A stretch of DNA of 64,000 nucleotides from Photobacterium kagoshimensis (GCF_050337045.1 NZ_JAKJSO010000014.1:186001-250000); one strand, 5' to 3'; counted from the stretch's first letter, positions 51,648 to 62,017 are shown. Made by a program: numbers and translations. The notes: a model not told the origin generated them from the letters alone.

Positions 51648-52811
51648 ATGTTGAAGAAGACAAATAAAAATAACAAATTGCGATACGCTGTATTGTTAAG
51701 CTGCGTTATGGGGCTGACAGCTTGCCAAGGGGGCAGTGCAGGAAGTGATACTCCCGTGCCTGGACCTACGCCTACGCCGAGTCCAATACCTGGTCCAACT
51801 CCTAACCCAACGCCTGATCCAGGACCAACACCGACTCCGCCACCTATACCACCAACGCCTGTGCCACCAACCCCCGCGGTGCCTGATAATACTTTTGAAG
51901 TGGACGGTATAAGCTATACCAATATCACGGATGCGCAAAATGCGCTGAAAGATAATAGTACTTTAGTGATTGGCAATGGTACTTACCGACAAGGTATGAC
52001 GATAAAACCGAGTAACGTTACTATTCAAGGGAGTACCAATACACACTTTGTTGGTGGCGCTGTGAGTGGGAAAGCGACCTTTGTGATCCAAGGTAATGAC
52101 ACTACGATGGAGCAAATAGAATGCAGTGGTGTGACTGTCCCTGATCAAAATGGCGCTTGTATACGCCAAGAAGGGAAAAACCTGCTGCTTAAATCTTCCT
52201 ATTTTCACGATAGTGAACAAGGGATCTTAGCGAATGATGGTTCTGGCATTATTCGTATTGAGTACAGCCGCTTTAATAATTTGGGTAAGGCTGGACGAGC
52301 GCACGCGATTTATGTAAATAAAGCCGATCGGTTAGAAGTTCGATACAGCAAGTTTTATAGCTCTAAAGATGAAGGGCATGAAATTAAATCTCGAGCTAAA
52401 GAAACCATCATTGAATATAGTGAGATTGCATCATTAACAGGTAATGATAGCCGTTTAGTCGATGTACCTAATGCTGGTAAGCTGGTGATCCGAGCAAGTG
52501 TATTAGAACAAGGCCCAAACTCGGCGAATAATCAATTGATTGGTTATGGCTATGAAGTGAACCCTGTTGATCCTGCCATTTCACACTCGGTAGAAATTTC
52601 AGATAATATTATTATTTTAGAGCGTAATGGCGGTAACCATTTCTTTGGTATTTCAGACAGCGCGAAAGGTGTTTCCAAAGTAGTGACGCAAAATAAATTT
52701 GTAGGGCAGATGAACGATTCAGCGCTCTATCAAAGTGGTAACCAGTTTTATGCAGATCGAGCTGCTTTTGGTTTAGGTCCGTTCCCTGAATTACCGAGTA
52801 TTGGAATTTAA
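51648..52811 (+). CDS. Lipoprotein with proline-rich linker and parallel beta-helix domain
   Basis: 387 residues, starting at 51648 so that a normal signal sequence (YAVLLSCVMGLTAC) leads to the lipobox LTAC. A linker of about 50 residues rich in Pro-Thr-Pro (PGPTPTPSPIPG, PPIPPTPVPPTP) follows, of the kind used to extend a domain from a membrane or surface. Residues from about 100 to 387 form a right-handed beta-helix of the pectate-lyase/PbH1 type (NVTIQGSTNTHF, LEVRYSKFYSSKDEGHEIKS). Polysaccharide binding or cleavage is inferred from fold and from the polysaccharide genes downstream. Catalytic residues cannot be assigned. Confidence 0.75.
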   Translation: MLKKTNKNNKLRYAVLLSCVMGLTACQGGSAGSDTPVPGPTPTPSPIPGPTPNPTPDPGPTPTPPPIPPTPVPPTPAVPDNTFEVDGISYTNITDAQNALKDNSTLVIGNGTYRQGMTIKPSNVTIQGSTNTHFVGGAVSGKATFVIQGNDTTMEQIECSGVTVPDQNGACIRQEGKNLLLKSSYFHDSEQGILANDGSGIIRIEYSRFNNLGKAGRAHAIYVNKADRLEVRYSKFYSSKDEGHEIKSRAKETIIEYSEIASLTGNDSRLVDVPNAGKLVIRASVLEQGPNSANNQLIGYGYEVNPVDPAISHSVEISDNIIILERNGGNHFFGISDSAKGVSKVVTQNKFVGQMNDSALYQSGNQFYADRAAFGLGPFPELPSIGI

Positions 52812-52856
52812 TGCAAGCAACTGTTACATCAATTTTATAGTGAAACAGTAAGATTA

Positions 52857-52886
52857 CGAAGGTCAGTGAAAGCTGGCCTTTTTTAT
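52857..52886. terminator. Terminator after the beta-helix lipoprotein gene
   Basis: AAGGTCAG, a short loop and GCTGGCCTTTTTTATATT form a stem with a T tract on the plus strand. Confidence 0.75.
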
Positions 52887-52910
52887 ATTGATATTCCGCT
52901 CTGAAATTAT

Positions 52911-53318
52911 CTATACGCTGCTCTGTCTAGTGTGTTTATAGCTCATCATAAACCCAAGAATGATACCAGCCATATTCGCTATTGCATCTAACCACGATGC
53001 TTCACGGTTTAGAATAAATTGCCCTTGGCAAAACTCTAAAAATAGCCCATAGCTCGCCAGAGCGACACAAGAAAATTTAAACCCTCGGTAGGTTAAGCCA
53101 AGTTGACTCGCAAGAAGGGCAAAGACAGCATAAGCCCCCAGATGAAGCATTTTATCTAGAAATAAAATCCCGTATTGTTTTAAATCTAACAGGCTGTTTT
53201 TTTCTGCCCCTGCTGATAAAGAAATCAGCGTAATAAAAATGAAATAACTACTAAAGCACCCCCAAGTTAAATAGGGCTTTATCACTTTGAATTGAGGCGC
53301 CATCCAATATGATTTCAT
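52911..53318 (-). CDS. VanZ-like membrane protein
   Basis: 135 residues with four predicted membrane helices. The VanZ-like pattern DKMLHLGAYAVFALLASQL, then LFLEFCQGQFILNREASWLDAIANMAGIILGF, is clear. VanZ-like proteins often sit in exosortase-type polysaccharide loci, but their function there is unknown. It lies 3 bases downstream of the S1-like protease gene, so the two are co-transcribed. Confidence 0.8.
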   Translation of the reverse strand: MKSYWMAPQFKVIKPYLTWGCFSSYFIFITLISLSAGAEKNSLLDLKQYGILFLDKMLHLGAYAVFALLASQLGLTYRGFKFSCVALASYGLFLEFCQGQFILNREASWLDAIANMAGIILGFMMSYKHTRQSSV

Positions 53319-53321
53319 GCT

Positions 53322-54116
53322 TCAATTTAAGGTTGTACGCTGAATAAGTTGCTGTAAGTGTTTTACTGGGATCGCGTAAGTTATATCACTGGGATTGGTT
53401 AGGGCTGATTCCTTGGTGGATTTAAGGAGTACTTTATTCACAATAGCAATCACTTTGCCCGAGGTTGGGTGATAAACAGGGCTACCACTATTGCCAGGAT
53501 AAGCGGTTGCATCAAGTTGATACACCATATATGGGTTTTTAAGGTGTTTTAGCTGTTTGATGGTGAGCTCTTTGGCACTTCGCGCTGGGATGGCCACGGG
53601 TGTTATGCTAGATATCATACCTTTATGAGTTACAGGGTATAACCCGAGAATGGCGCCAATAGGGAACCCGGTAAAGGGATACTCTTCGCCTTCCCGTACC
53701 TGAGAGGTGGCGATTGATAGCGTGGGTATAGCTTGGCCTGATATTTTTAACAAAGCTAAATCATGCTTTTCATCACGGGCAATAACGCGCGCATTGCGCA
53801 CTTCGGGGCTCTTACCTTGCCCAACAAAAACAACAAACTGTGTTTTACCATCATTCAATAACTGGCTTGGAACGACATGGGCGTTGGTTGCGATGATTTG
53901 ACTTGTTGCGGACTGATTTGAAATACGTACGGCGAATCCTGTGCCGAGTAATTGTGCTCGTGGTGTCGCGAGTTTATTGTAGATCCCAATACCGACAATG
54001 GCAGGTTTCACTTTGCTGATGGTGTCTGGCAATGCTGCTGTCGCTGTAAAAGAGATGCTCATAGCGATGATTAACAGCAAAAAGAACAAGGGCTGGAACC
54101 TGTTGGTCGTTTTCAT
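53322..54116 (-). CDS. Exported trypsin-like serine protease
   Basis: 264 residues with signal peptide (FFLLLIIAMSISFTATA). The catalytic triad is visible: His in IIATNAHVV, Asp in KHDLALLKI, Ser in AYPGNSGSPVY. The fold is HtrA/S1-like, but there is no PDZ domain, as the chain ends after VKHLQQLIQ. It would process proteins in the periplasm or at the surface, perhaps linked to the polysaccharide machinery encoded upstream. It is followed by the VanZ-like gene. Confidence 0.85.
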   Translation of the reverse strand: MKTTNRFQPLFFLLLIIAMSISFTATAALPDTISKVKPAIVGIGIYNKLATPRAQLLGTGFAVRISNQSATSQIIATNAHVVPSQLLNDGKTQFVVFVGQGKSPEVRNARVIARDEKHDLALLKISGQAIPTLSIATSQVREGEEYPFTGFPIGAILGLYPVTHKGMISSITPVAIPARSAKELTIKQLKHLKNPYMVYQLDATAYPGNSGSPVYHPTSGKVIAIVNKVLLKSTKESALTNPSDITYAIPVKHLQQLIQRTTLN

Positions 54117-54232
54117 GATTGTCCCTGCGTTTATACGGCGGATTTTTTATATATTTTTCTTCAATGCTATTTGGGTAACCTAAATGGTATAACCGACCTA
54201 TATCGGGCGGTATGTTTTGGCTGAGTGTTGAA

Positions 54233-57016
54233 TTAATTCACCGCACTTAACTTATTTTGAAGTTGGCCTTTTATTGCTATCAAGCGAGGATCTGTGGTGC
54301 TGATTTTTTCTAATACCTCTTTTGCATTATCGTCTTGCTTGTTTTCCAACAAACTTTCGGCATAGTGAAGTGCAATCTCTGCATCATCGTGTTTCTTCGC
54401 ATAGGCTTCTTTAAGTAGCTGAAGCGACGGGGCTATTTGACCTGATTTTAATAAACAGTAGCCGTAGGTATCCAGTATTTCAGGGATGTTTCCGCGTTTA
54501 GAGGCTAACTCATGCGCTTTATTGGCAGAGCGACAGGCTTTGTCGGTATCACCTTTTTCAAGGTATAACCAAGCGATGTTGTTAAGCGCGATAATATTGT
54601 TCGGCTCTCGAACCAAAATCGTCTCATACTGCTCAATTGCTTCATCGGGACGGTATTTAACCTGTAAATCAGCTAATCGAATTTGTAGCGCATCGGCTTT
54701 ATTTCCATACTCTTTGATGACTGACTTCAAGAATGTAATCGCCTGGTCTGTTTTACCTGCCATTTCATAAGCCATCGCTAAACTTGCTGCTGAATCTTGA
54801 TTTGGAAGTGTGTCATAGCGCTGTTCTAACGCATTAATGGCTTCAGGGTAGGCTTTGTTTTGTAAGTGGATCATTGATTGCAAACGGAGGTAATAGGCTG
54901 TTTGTTTCACTTCATCGGGCTGTTGATTTAATAAAGCCTGACTCTGTGCACTTTTTCCCTCTTTAAGCAGTAAGCCTGCCTGCATTAGTGTAAATCGGGT
55001 GTCATTGATAAAAAGGTTACGAGCTTTGGTCGTGAGTTTTAAGCTGTTATCGACACGCCCGACTAGCTCATTAAGTTGAATGTTTTTAATGTATGCATTT
55101 GGATTTAATGGCTCTTTCGCTAGCCATTGGCTGTAGTAGGTCAGTGCGTTATCATAATCTTGCTGCTGGTTATAGAGATCAGCGAGTAAGCGTAAAGAGC
55201 TGCTGCTTTGGTTGTGGGGCGAAATCGTTTCAAGCAGTTCAATCGCAGGTTGATACTCGGTATTAACGGCCAATGTTGTTGCTTTTTGAACTTTTAATGC
55301 ATCGCTATTTGGGGATTCAGAAAGCTGTTTACCGATGACTTTATTTAAGTCAGCCATTTGATCCGACTGATAAGCGAAGCGCACAACATGGCGGAAAACC
55401 ATAGGGTTAGTGGGTTCAAGCTGGTACGCTTTCATTGCTTCTGAATAAGCAGCGTCAGGGCCTTCTTCTTTATCGGCAAGCTGTGCAACCGCAAGGCGTG
55501 CTTGGATATTTTCACTGTCGGTTGCTAATACCTTTTGGTACCAATTTTTCGCTTGGTCTGGTTGTTGTTTAATTTGATAAACCAAGCCTTTCAATAGCAT
55601 GGCTTGGGCATTTGCAGAGCTTTCTGTTAACCATTCATCAATGGTTTTTTCTGCATCATCTATCTTGCCCATTTTTAAGTAAAAGTAAGTGAGCCCAAGC
55701 TTAGCTTCTTTCAAATCAGGGTTAACATTTAGTGCTTGTTGTAGAGTATCTAACCCACTGGTGTCATTGTTTGCGAGTTGAATGAGTCCGAGTTTTACTT
55801 GGCTGTTACCTGAACCATTGGCTGATGCTTTTTGCGCGAGGGTTAGTGCTTCATCTTCACGTCCTAAGCGGGCGAGTTCAACGCTCATCGATGAAAGGAA
55901 CGTGCTGTCTTGTTCTGTTTGGCCATTAAAATTATTCAGGGTGTTCATCGCATCATCTATATTGCCAAGCTTAAACTGCGTAATAGTATAAAGGCGTTTG
56001 ACGAAGTGGTTGGCTGGTACCAGTGGATCTATCTTTTTGAAGTGTTCATTCGCTTGTTCAAATTTTCCTTGCTGGAAGGCAACAACACCAGAAATCAGGT
56101 ACGTCGCCACATTCTGAGAACCATTTTGAATGGCCAGATCTGCGTGTGTTTTTGCTTCATCATTGCTGCCTTCGGCATAGAGGATACTCGCTTTGAGTTC
56201 ATTAACAAGAACGTGATTGTTAGACATCTTTATTAGCTTGCTAACGTATTTGTCTGCGTCTTTATATGCTTCATCTCGCACAAGTGCTTGAGCGAGATAA
56301 AGGGTGTATTGAATGGCATCGGGAGCGTACTCAACCGCTTTCTGATAGCTTCGCGCCGCTGCCTTATTATCACCTTTGGCTGTTTCTAGGTGCCCTTTAA
56401 GTAACCATGCATCACTGCTTGTGCTGTGCTCTTTAACGATGTTATTTACAATGTAAAGTGCCGAGTCAATGTTCTCATTAGCCGCATCTAGCGTGGCACG
56501 GCCGATCGATTGGTAAAGCGTGTCTTGCCCTGCATTTTCAGCAAGTGACAGGGTGTATTGGGCATCGTCTATTTTCCCTTGCTTAAGTAGGGCTAGCGCT
56601 TTAAATGCGAGTAACTCTGTTTTGATACTTTGATCTGTTGTTCGTGTTTGATCAACTAAGGTGATTAGAGGCTCTGTTTTATCTTGTCCTAGCAATGCTT
56701 GAGCAAGAAGAGGCGTTAATGTATCGCTGTCGCCTTTCAGTCGTATGGCCTTCTCTAGTTCTTTCTCTGCTGACGCAAAATTACCTCGTTCAAGATAAAT
56801 TTGTCCTAGAATCTGTCGTGCTTGACTGTCTTTTGGGGCTTGTTTTATCGCATTTTTAAGTTCGATGATGGCTGCGTTGGTGTCTTGATCTTCAAGATAG
56901 GTTTGCGCTTGCTCAAGGTATTCTTCCGTTGATTTATCATTACATGCCGCCAAAGAAAGCGTTATGAAACTAGCTAAAGCGAGTCGTGTGAAAGTTTTGC
57001 TTTTATTATGAGTCAT
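54233..57016 (-). CDS. prsT: PrsT-like TPR lipoprotein of exosortase/EPS systems
   Basis: 927 residues from the ATG at 57016, which has AGGG at good spacing (an ATG two codons earlier is too close). The signal sequence ends in the lipobox LAAC. The rest is about twenty tandem TPR units (for example AIIELKNAIKQAPKDSQARQ, LGQIYLERGNFASAEKELEK). Length, lipobox and TPR pattern match the PEP-CTERM-system TPR lipoprotein family, a likely outer-membrane scaffold for polysaccharide export. It is a large gene, oriented like the protease and VanZ genes. It is divergent from the FemAB-like gene. Confidence 0.75.
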   Translation of the reverse strand: MTHNKSKTFTRLALASFITLSLAACNDKSTEEYLEQAQTYLEDQDTNAAIIELKNAIKQAPKDSQARQILGQIYLERGNFASAEKELEKAIRLKGDSDTLTPLLAQALLGQDKTEPLITLVDQTRTTDQSIKTELLAFKALALLKQGKIDDAQYTLSLAENAGQDTLYQSIGRATLDAANENIDSALYIVNNIVKEHSTSSDAWLLKGHLETAKGDNKAAARSYQKAVEYAPDAIQYTLYLAQALVRDEAYKDADKYVSKLIKMSNNHVLVNELKASILYAEGSNDEAKTHADLAIQNGSQNVATYLISGVVAFQQGKFEQANEHFKKIDPLVPANHFVKRLYTITQFKLGNIDDAMNTLNNFNGQTEQDSTFLSSMSVELARLGREDEALTLAQKASANGSGNSQVKLGLIQLANNDTSGLDTLQQALNVNPDLKEAKLGLTYFYLKMGKIDDAEKTIDEWLTESSANAQAMLLKGLVYQIKQQPDQAKNWYQKVLATDSENIQARLAVAQLADKEEGPDAAYSEAMKAYQLEPTNPMVFRHVVRFAYQSDQMADLNKVIGKQLSESPNSDALKVQKATTLAVNTEYQPAIELLETISPHNQSSSSLRLLADLYNQQQDYDNALTYYSQWLAKEPLNPNAYIKNIQLNELVGRVDNSLKLTTKARNLFINDTRFTLMQAGLLLKEGKSAQSQALLNQQPDEVKQTAYYLRLQSMIHLQNKAYPEAINALEQRYDTLPNQDSAASLAMAYEMAGKTDQAITFLKSVIKEYGNKADALQIRLADLQVKYRPDEAIEQYETILVREPNNIIALNNIAWLYLEKGDTDKACRSANKAHELASKRGNIPEILDTYGYCLLKSGQIAPSLQLLKEAYAKKHDDAEIALHYAESLLENKQDDNAKEVLEKISTTDPRLIAIKGQLQNKLSAVN

Positions 57017-57165
57017 AAGCATCCCTGTGATGACAAAAAATTGCTGGACATTTTTATGATAGACCTAAATAAGTTGGTCAGCGTAAAGAATTAAAGGATG
57101 TTCAGTGCTTTGTATTATTGATTGCTACTCTTAATAAAAGGCAGTGGACGCGACAGGTATAAGAG

Positions 57166-58290
57166 ATGAATGGAATAGATCCCTCAACCAATATTGAATG
57201 TGAATGGTCACATAATCCCTCGATTGGAATAGTAAAATTGCGATGGTTGGCGCTTGAATATGAGGCAACGCCTAATCCGTTTGTTGGTTGGAGTTGGATA
57301 GGGCCTTGGCTTGATACTATGGTGAGAGATTTTTGGTTATTAACAGCGCGAGTGAATAATCAGATTGTGGGGTTAGCCATTTTTACCAAAAAGCAGAAAA
57401 AAAATTGGTTAGGACAAAATTATGATCATTATTTTTTACATCGATTAGGCGAACAAGCTGCCGACCAAATTTGGATTGAATATAATGACTTTCTTCTTGC
57501 TCAGGATAATCAAACACTGACGAGAGACGCGATGTTTAGAGCGATTCAAAGAAAGTTACAACCAAGAGACTGCATCTCGATTGGGGCGAGCAGCCATGAG
57601 GTGGCTTTTCACTGTGCTTTGATGGCGGATCCTACATGTGCGATGACGCCTTTGACCGTATGGGAAAGCCCGAGTTATCAGGTTGATTTGCTACGTATAA
57701 AGCATGAACAGACGGGATTGATTGAATCGTTATCAAAAAGTGCGCGTAAACAAATAAAGCGCAGTATCAAAAAGTATGAACGTAGTGGGTTAGTAGAAAT
57801 CAACACTGCGAATACGTGCGAGCAGGCATTAATGTTTTTTGATAACGCCAAACATAACCATATACAGCGCTGGGGCAGTGCCCCTGGACAAAGTGGTTTT
57901 GCTAATCCTGCTTTTGTTCGATTTCATCAGGCATTTATTCGTCATAATTTTGCATCAGGTATGATTCAAATTCACAGCCTGAGTGCGGGGGAAAATGAAA
58001 TCGGAATTATTTATAATTTCCATCTGAATGGCGTTGTTTACTTTTACCTGAGTGCGCTCTCTTATAACGATGATCCTCAGTTAAAGCCGGGCTTAGTGGC
58101 CCATTATTTACTGATAGAGCAAGCGCTTAATACTGACATGAAAATGTATGATTTTATGGGGGGCGATGCCCGATACAAACAAACATTTTCAAATAGTCAG
58201 CAGCAACTTGCAATAATAGAGTATCACCAACCACACTTTGCACGCTCGCTGCAAAATATGGCAAGAAGCGCAAAGCGAATTATGGCTTAA
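57166..58290 (+). CDS. FemAB/GNAT-type acyltransferase-like protein
   Basis: 374 residues, no membrane segment. The second half shows the double-GNAT pattern of FemAB-like proteins: SLSKSARKQIKRSIKKYERSG, FHQAFIRHNFASGMIQIHSL, NEIGIIYNFHLNGVVYFYLSAL and MYDFMGGDARYKQTFSN. Such proteins transfer an acyl or aminoacyl group and are common in exosortase-linked polysaccharide loci. It is the only plus-strand gene within the cluster; its end overlaps the converging beta-helix gene by 11 bases. Confidence 0.75.
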   Translation: MNGIDPSTNIECEWSHNPSIGIVKLRWLALEYEATPNPFVGWSWIGPWLDTMVRDFWLLTARVNNQIVGLAIFTKKQKKNWLGQNYDHYFLHRLGEQAADQIWIEYNDFLLAQDNQTLTRDAMFRAIQRKLQPRDCISIGASSHEVAFHCALMADPTCAMTPLTVWESPSYQVDLLRIKHEQTGLIESLSKSARKQIKRSIKKYERSGLVEINTANTCEQALMFFDNAKHNHIQRWGSAPGQSGFANPAFVRFHQAFIRHNFASGMIQIHSLSAGENEIGIIYNFHLNGVVYFYLSALSYNDDPQLKPGLVAHYLLIEQALNTDMKMYDFMGGDARYKQTFSNSQQQLAIIEYHQPHFARSLQNMARSAKRIMA

Positions 58291-59767
58291 AGCAGTTAAG
58301 CGCATCTTTAAAGGCCCCTATAAAGGCATCGTTATCTAATATTGTGTTTCCACAAAAATCATAAATTGGTTTCTTACCGGTTGATTCACTGGTCGTTAGA
58401 AACGGGTATGGTACCTCTGATTTAGCAAGTGTTTTAGATGGCGTAAAGTTACCAACAGCAGGGGCTTTGAACCAACCATCAAGCTGCTCACCTCCGCGCC
58501 AAAAATCTTTACGTAATACCGTGTTGCTTATTGTTTCCGCTACACCTTTATCCCGTTTTCTGATATCGCCGCTCAAAATGTTATTGGTCACTAAAGCTGT
58601 GGACTGTTTAAAGCGAACATCAATGCCATTGGTGTTGTAGAGTATGTTGTTATTTACTATGGTATCTTTGCCTTGGTTGATATAAACACCGACATCATTG
58701 CAATGCATCATAATATTATTACGTATGACAGAGAGGTTTGTTTCATAGTTTGCTTTATCCCGTCTGGTTGCACGTTTCATGCCACCGCCACCTAAAGAAA
58801 CCCCTACTTGATAGCCACCATAATCATTATTTGTACTATTACAGACGATTAAATTGTTCTCGATAGCCCCATTATTAGCCCCCCCTTTGATAAAGGCGCC
58901 GTAGCTCACTTGATTGCCGCCTAGCTTGATAAAATCTCTAATAATGTTGTTGCTGAGTACCCAACTGTTGCCTGAATCAAGATTAACCGGAGTCACCGAG
59001 CTAGATGACTCGCTCGGCTCGGTAAAGTAGAAATAATTATGAGATACCTTGCCAAAATCAGGGTAGTTACGGTCAACCCCGTTGACCTTGATTGCGGCGT
59101 TGAAATCAACAAACTCATTATGGCTCACTTGTAGGTTATCGGCATGCCCCACAATATGGATGGCGTGTTCGCAGTGAGGTTGGCAGTTACCGATAAAACG
59201 TAACCCTGTAATGATCCAATTAGGTCTATTAAGAAATAATCCTTCCAGCGTAGTGAGCTCAAGGTTAACTTTTCCTGCGGTTTCAGCTCTAACAATGATG
59301 GGGCTTTTCGAGGTCGGATAAGTCAAACTGCTATTGATACGTTTTTGTTCCAGGTAATAGTCGCCATTTTTGATAATGATTTCAGTACCAGGCTGGGCAG
59401 TATTAATCGCTTTAATGATCTCTTGTTCATTATCTACCAAGATAGATCGGCTTACATCAGGAAGATCCGCATAAGCTGTTGCGAAGTTAGGGCCAACAGT
59501 TGGCCAATTTTTACTATCAAATTCGCGCCAAAAAAAGTTTTTGCTATGTAAGGTTTCACCTGCATCTAGCAAGGTATCACCAGCGATAGCAACGCTAGGG
59601 TATTCTTTGTTTATGGTATGCCCGATACGTTGCAATGTTTGTGGTAGCGGCTCTGCACGATGACTTATTTGGCTATAGACACTGTAACCCAGAAAAACGA
59701 GCGCAATATGTGCAAAAAGGCCAACTGCGGCAAAGTAGGTTTTAATACTATTGATAGAAGGTTTCAT
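58280..59767 (-). CDS. Membrane-anchored right-handed beta-helix protein (polysaccharide lyase-like)
   Basis: 495 residues. One membrane helix at residues 13-32 leaves the rest outside. A PL6/chondroitinase-B-like beta-helix follows: IIIKNGDYYLEQ, NWIITGLRFIGN, NLQVSHNEFVDF, WVLSNNIIRDF, LSVIRNNIMMHCNDVGVYIN, DTIVNNNILYN. The lysine/arginine pair used by PL6 enzymes may be in the basic run KRATRRDK, but this is not certain. It probably binds or trims the polysaccharide made by this locus. AGAGGA 5 bases before the ATG sets the start. Confidence 0.7.
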   Translation of the reverse strand: MKPSINSIKTYFAAVGLFAHIALVFLGYSVYSQISHRAEPLPQTLQRIGHTINKEYPSVAIAGDTLLDAGETLHSKNFFWREFDSKNWPTVGPNFATAYADLPDVSRSILVDNEQEIIKAINTAQPGTEIIIKNGDYYLEQKRINSSLTYPTSKSPIIVRAETAGKVNLELTTLEGLFLNRPNWIITGLRFIGNCQPHCEHAIHIVGHADNLQVSHNEFVDFNAAIKVNGVDRNYPDFGKVSHNYFYFTEPSESSSSVTPVNLDSGNSWVLSNNIIRDFIKLGGNQVSYGAFIKGGANNGAIENNLIVCNSTNNDYGGYQVGVSLGGGGMKRATRRDKANYETNLSVIRNNIMMHCNDVGVYINQGKDTIVNNNILYNTNGIDVRFKQSTALVTNNILSGDIRKRDKGVAETISNTVLRKDFWRGGEQLDGWFKAPAVGNFTPSKTLAKSEVPYPFLTTSESTGKKPIYDFCGNTILDNDAFIGAFKDALNCFKP

Positions 59768-59795
59768 TTCTTCCTCTTTAGTTTGACGGGCACTA

Positions 59796-61301
59796 TTACG
59801 TTTGATTACTGCCTGACGTTGTTAATTTTTGCCAAACAACGACTCTTAGTTTGCTAAGTTGAAATGAAATAAGCGCATAGGTCGCAGAGCGGTGTTTAAA
59901 TAGGCTGATAAAACTAAGTAAGATAGCAACGTAAATTGAGGTATAAACAAGACTTGTCGCGAATACGCACAATAAATTGTTCACTTTGTTAACGAGTAAA
60001 TCCTGAAATGGCGTTGTAATCAGATAGGCGATACCCGTAGCGATAATCATAGGTATAGATTCGATCAAGTAGCTGGTAACAGAGAGAGAGATAAGGCGCT
60101 GTAAGACAACAAGTAAAACCAAGCAGCTAATGGCAGTTAGAATAATTCTAGCGATAACAAGGGTTTCGATGTTCCCCCAATATACGGCGAGAAGCAACAC
60201 AATGCTGGAGACAATGGCAGTTACCAATTCAAACTTGAATAGGAACTTGATCTTATCAAGAAGTGTTAATACGTCAAAAAGCGCAAATGACAGTATTCGG
60301 GTGATTAAAAGTGGGGCTGCGAGGGGCAAAAGGTTAACGACCAAGTGCCATTTTTCAGCATTACCTAATGCAAGGGTGACCAGTTGTTCAGCATTAATCG
60401 CTAACAGGCTAGCCAATAAGATAATAACGGCGCTGGTTGCAATTAATGTGTTATGAAAAATGGTGGAGAACTGCGGTGATTTTCTATCAAGTTGTCCTAA
60501 CCCTGGGTAAAGAGTTGCAACAAAAGGTGAAACGAGGATATCAGAAGCTGTCTCGTAAATGCGTTGAGTGATACTAAATGCACCTAAAGCTGATGTTCCG
60601 ATAAATTTAGAAATAATGAGCTGATCGCACTTGTTGTTGAAGTAATTAACGATGCCCTTTAAAAGGGTCCATTGAGAAAACGAGAGTTGTTTGTGTAATC
60701 GCGTTAGACAGAGTGTTGGGCGGTATTTTGAAAAGTAATAACTGCTAGCAGAAAGAATGATGAAATAACTGACCATTCCCCATATATAAGCCCAGTAGCT
60801 ATTGAGCACCATGATTAAAATAAGCGTGATAAAAAAAGAAGATAGTTTTGCTGAAATATCCCAGTACATGAGGGTTTTAAATGCCATTTCTTTTTTAAGC
60901 AAGACAATCCCAATATTGGAAAAAGCAAGTAATAAAGGAATAAGCGCGAGTACTTTAAGAATACCTTCAATCTCTGGCTCACTAAAGTAGAAAGCGGTCC
61001 AACTTGAAAAACTAAAAATGGCTAATGCAATCAGCAGTTTGATAAGGAGTTGGACTGTCCAAGCCGTATTGATATCTTCGGTATCAGGATCAACCTCTTT
61101 AATCAAATAAGCTTCGGTCCCTAGCCGTGAAAAAAGATCAAAAAAAGCGGTAACTAAGGTTGCTGTTGCAATAAGCCCGAACTCTTCGATAGAGAGAATT
61201 CGAGCAAAAATGAGCATGGTGATTAAGCCTACGGCAGAAGATACCCATGAGGCGATGGTTAACCAGAATGAGGCGGATGCTACCTTCCTTATGAAGGACA
61301 T
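59796..61301 (-). CDS. Polysaccharide flippase (Wzx/MATE-like)
   Basis: 501 residues, 12-14 membrane helices. The start SFIRKVASASFWLTIASWVSSAVGLITMLIFARIL and the sequence RLGTEAYLIKE are typical of oligosaccharide flippases (polysaccharide transport superfamily), which pass lipid-linked repeat units across the inner membrane. Its start overlaps the end of hddC by 13 bases, so it is in one operon with the heptose genes. Confidence 0.88.
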   Translation of the reverse strand: MSFIRKVASASFWLTIASWVSSAVGLITMLIFARILSIEEFGLIATATLVTAFFDLFSRLGTEAYLIKEVDPDTEDINTAWTVQLLIKLLIALAIFSFSSWTAFYFSEPEIEGILKVLALIPLLLAFSNIGIVLLKKEMAFKTLMYWDISAKLSSFFITLILIMVLNSYWAYIWGMVSYFIILSASSYYFSKYRPTLCLTRLHKQLSFSQWTLLKGIVNYFNNKCDQLIISKFIGTSALGAFSITQRIYETASDILVSPFVATLYPGLGQLDRKSPQFSTIFHNTLIATSAVIILLASLLAINAEQLVTLALGNAEKWHLVVNLLPLAAPLLITRILSFALFDVLTLLDKIKFLFKFELVTAIVSSIVLLLAVYWGNIETLVIARIILTAISCLVLLVVLQRLISLSVTSYLIESIPMIIATGIAYLITTPFQDLLVNKVNNLLCVFATSLVYTSIYVAILLSFISLFKHRSATYALISFQLSKLRVVVWQKLTTSGSNQT

Positions 61302-62017
61302 TGGATCTGACCTGATCCCATGAGATCACAAAAAGCGTAGTAATCATCAGGAATGCCAATATCAATGAAGAAACCACTCAGGATACTAGCCCCGATTGAG
61401 CGATGAGCAATCTCATGGTGGAGAAAGTCTTCTTCAAATGAGAAATGTTCAAGATCAGGTAAAGCGGCTAATAATTCAGGGCTCGTCATATAAACCCCCG
61501 CGTTGATATACCCTCGAGTCCCTGCTTTTTTTTCGTGAAACCCTGTGACAAGCATACTGTCATCTATGGTCAATTTGCCATAGCGAGCGGTGTCATCCAC
61601 AGATTTGGCTGCAATCACGAGGAGGTGATTCGCACAGTCTTGCGTTAATGCCGGTAAGCTAAATTCAACGAATGTATCACCGTTAAGAATGACAATACTC
61701 TCATGGGGGTGAAACTCGATGTGGGTTAAAACGTTCTTAATTGCCCCGCCAGTACCAAGCGGAATATCTTCGCTTACATACTCTATATGAAGGTTTTTAT
61801 ATTGGCTGCCAAAGTAGTCAATAATGCACTCTTTCAAATGTGAAACGGCTAAAATAGCACGCGTAATCCCTTGAGAAAGAAGGTAGTTAAATTGATGCTC
61901 AAGAAAGGGAACACCTGCAACGTCCACCATAGGTTTTGGCTTGTTGCTGGTGATTGTGCTTAACCTCGTTCCAAGGCCACCGCATAGAATAACCGCAGAG
62001 GTTGTTGCCTTAGCCAT
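61289..62017 (-). CDS. hddC: Sugar-phosphate nucleotidyltransferase, HddC-like
   Basis: 242 residues from the ATG at 62017; the longer frame overlaps gmhA. The nucleotide-binding signature AVILCGGLGTRLSTITSNKPKPMVDVAGVPFLEHQ is at the N terminus, followed by VILNGDTFVEF with the metal-binding Asp. Together with GmhA and HddA it fits GDP-D-glycero-alpha-D-manno-heptose synthesis, with HddC joining GMP to heptose-1-phosphate. The GmhB phosphatase of the pathway is not in the window. Start and stop overlap its neighbours, so it is translationally coupled. Confidence 0.82.
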   Translation of the reverse strand: MAKATTSAVILCGGLGTRLSTITSNKPKPMVDVAGVPFLEHQFNYLLSQGITRAILAVSHLKECIIDYFGSQYKNLHIEYVSEDIPLGTGGAIKNVLTHIEFHPHESIVILNGDTFVEFSLPALTQDCANHLLVIAAKSVDDTARYGKLTIDDSMLVTGFHEKKAGTRGYINAGVYMTSPELLAALPDLEHFSFEEDFLHHEIAHRSIGASILSGFFIDIGIPDDYYAFCDLMGSGQIQCPS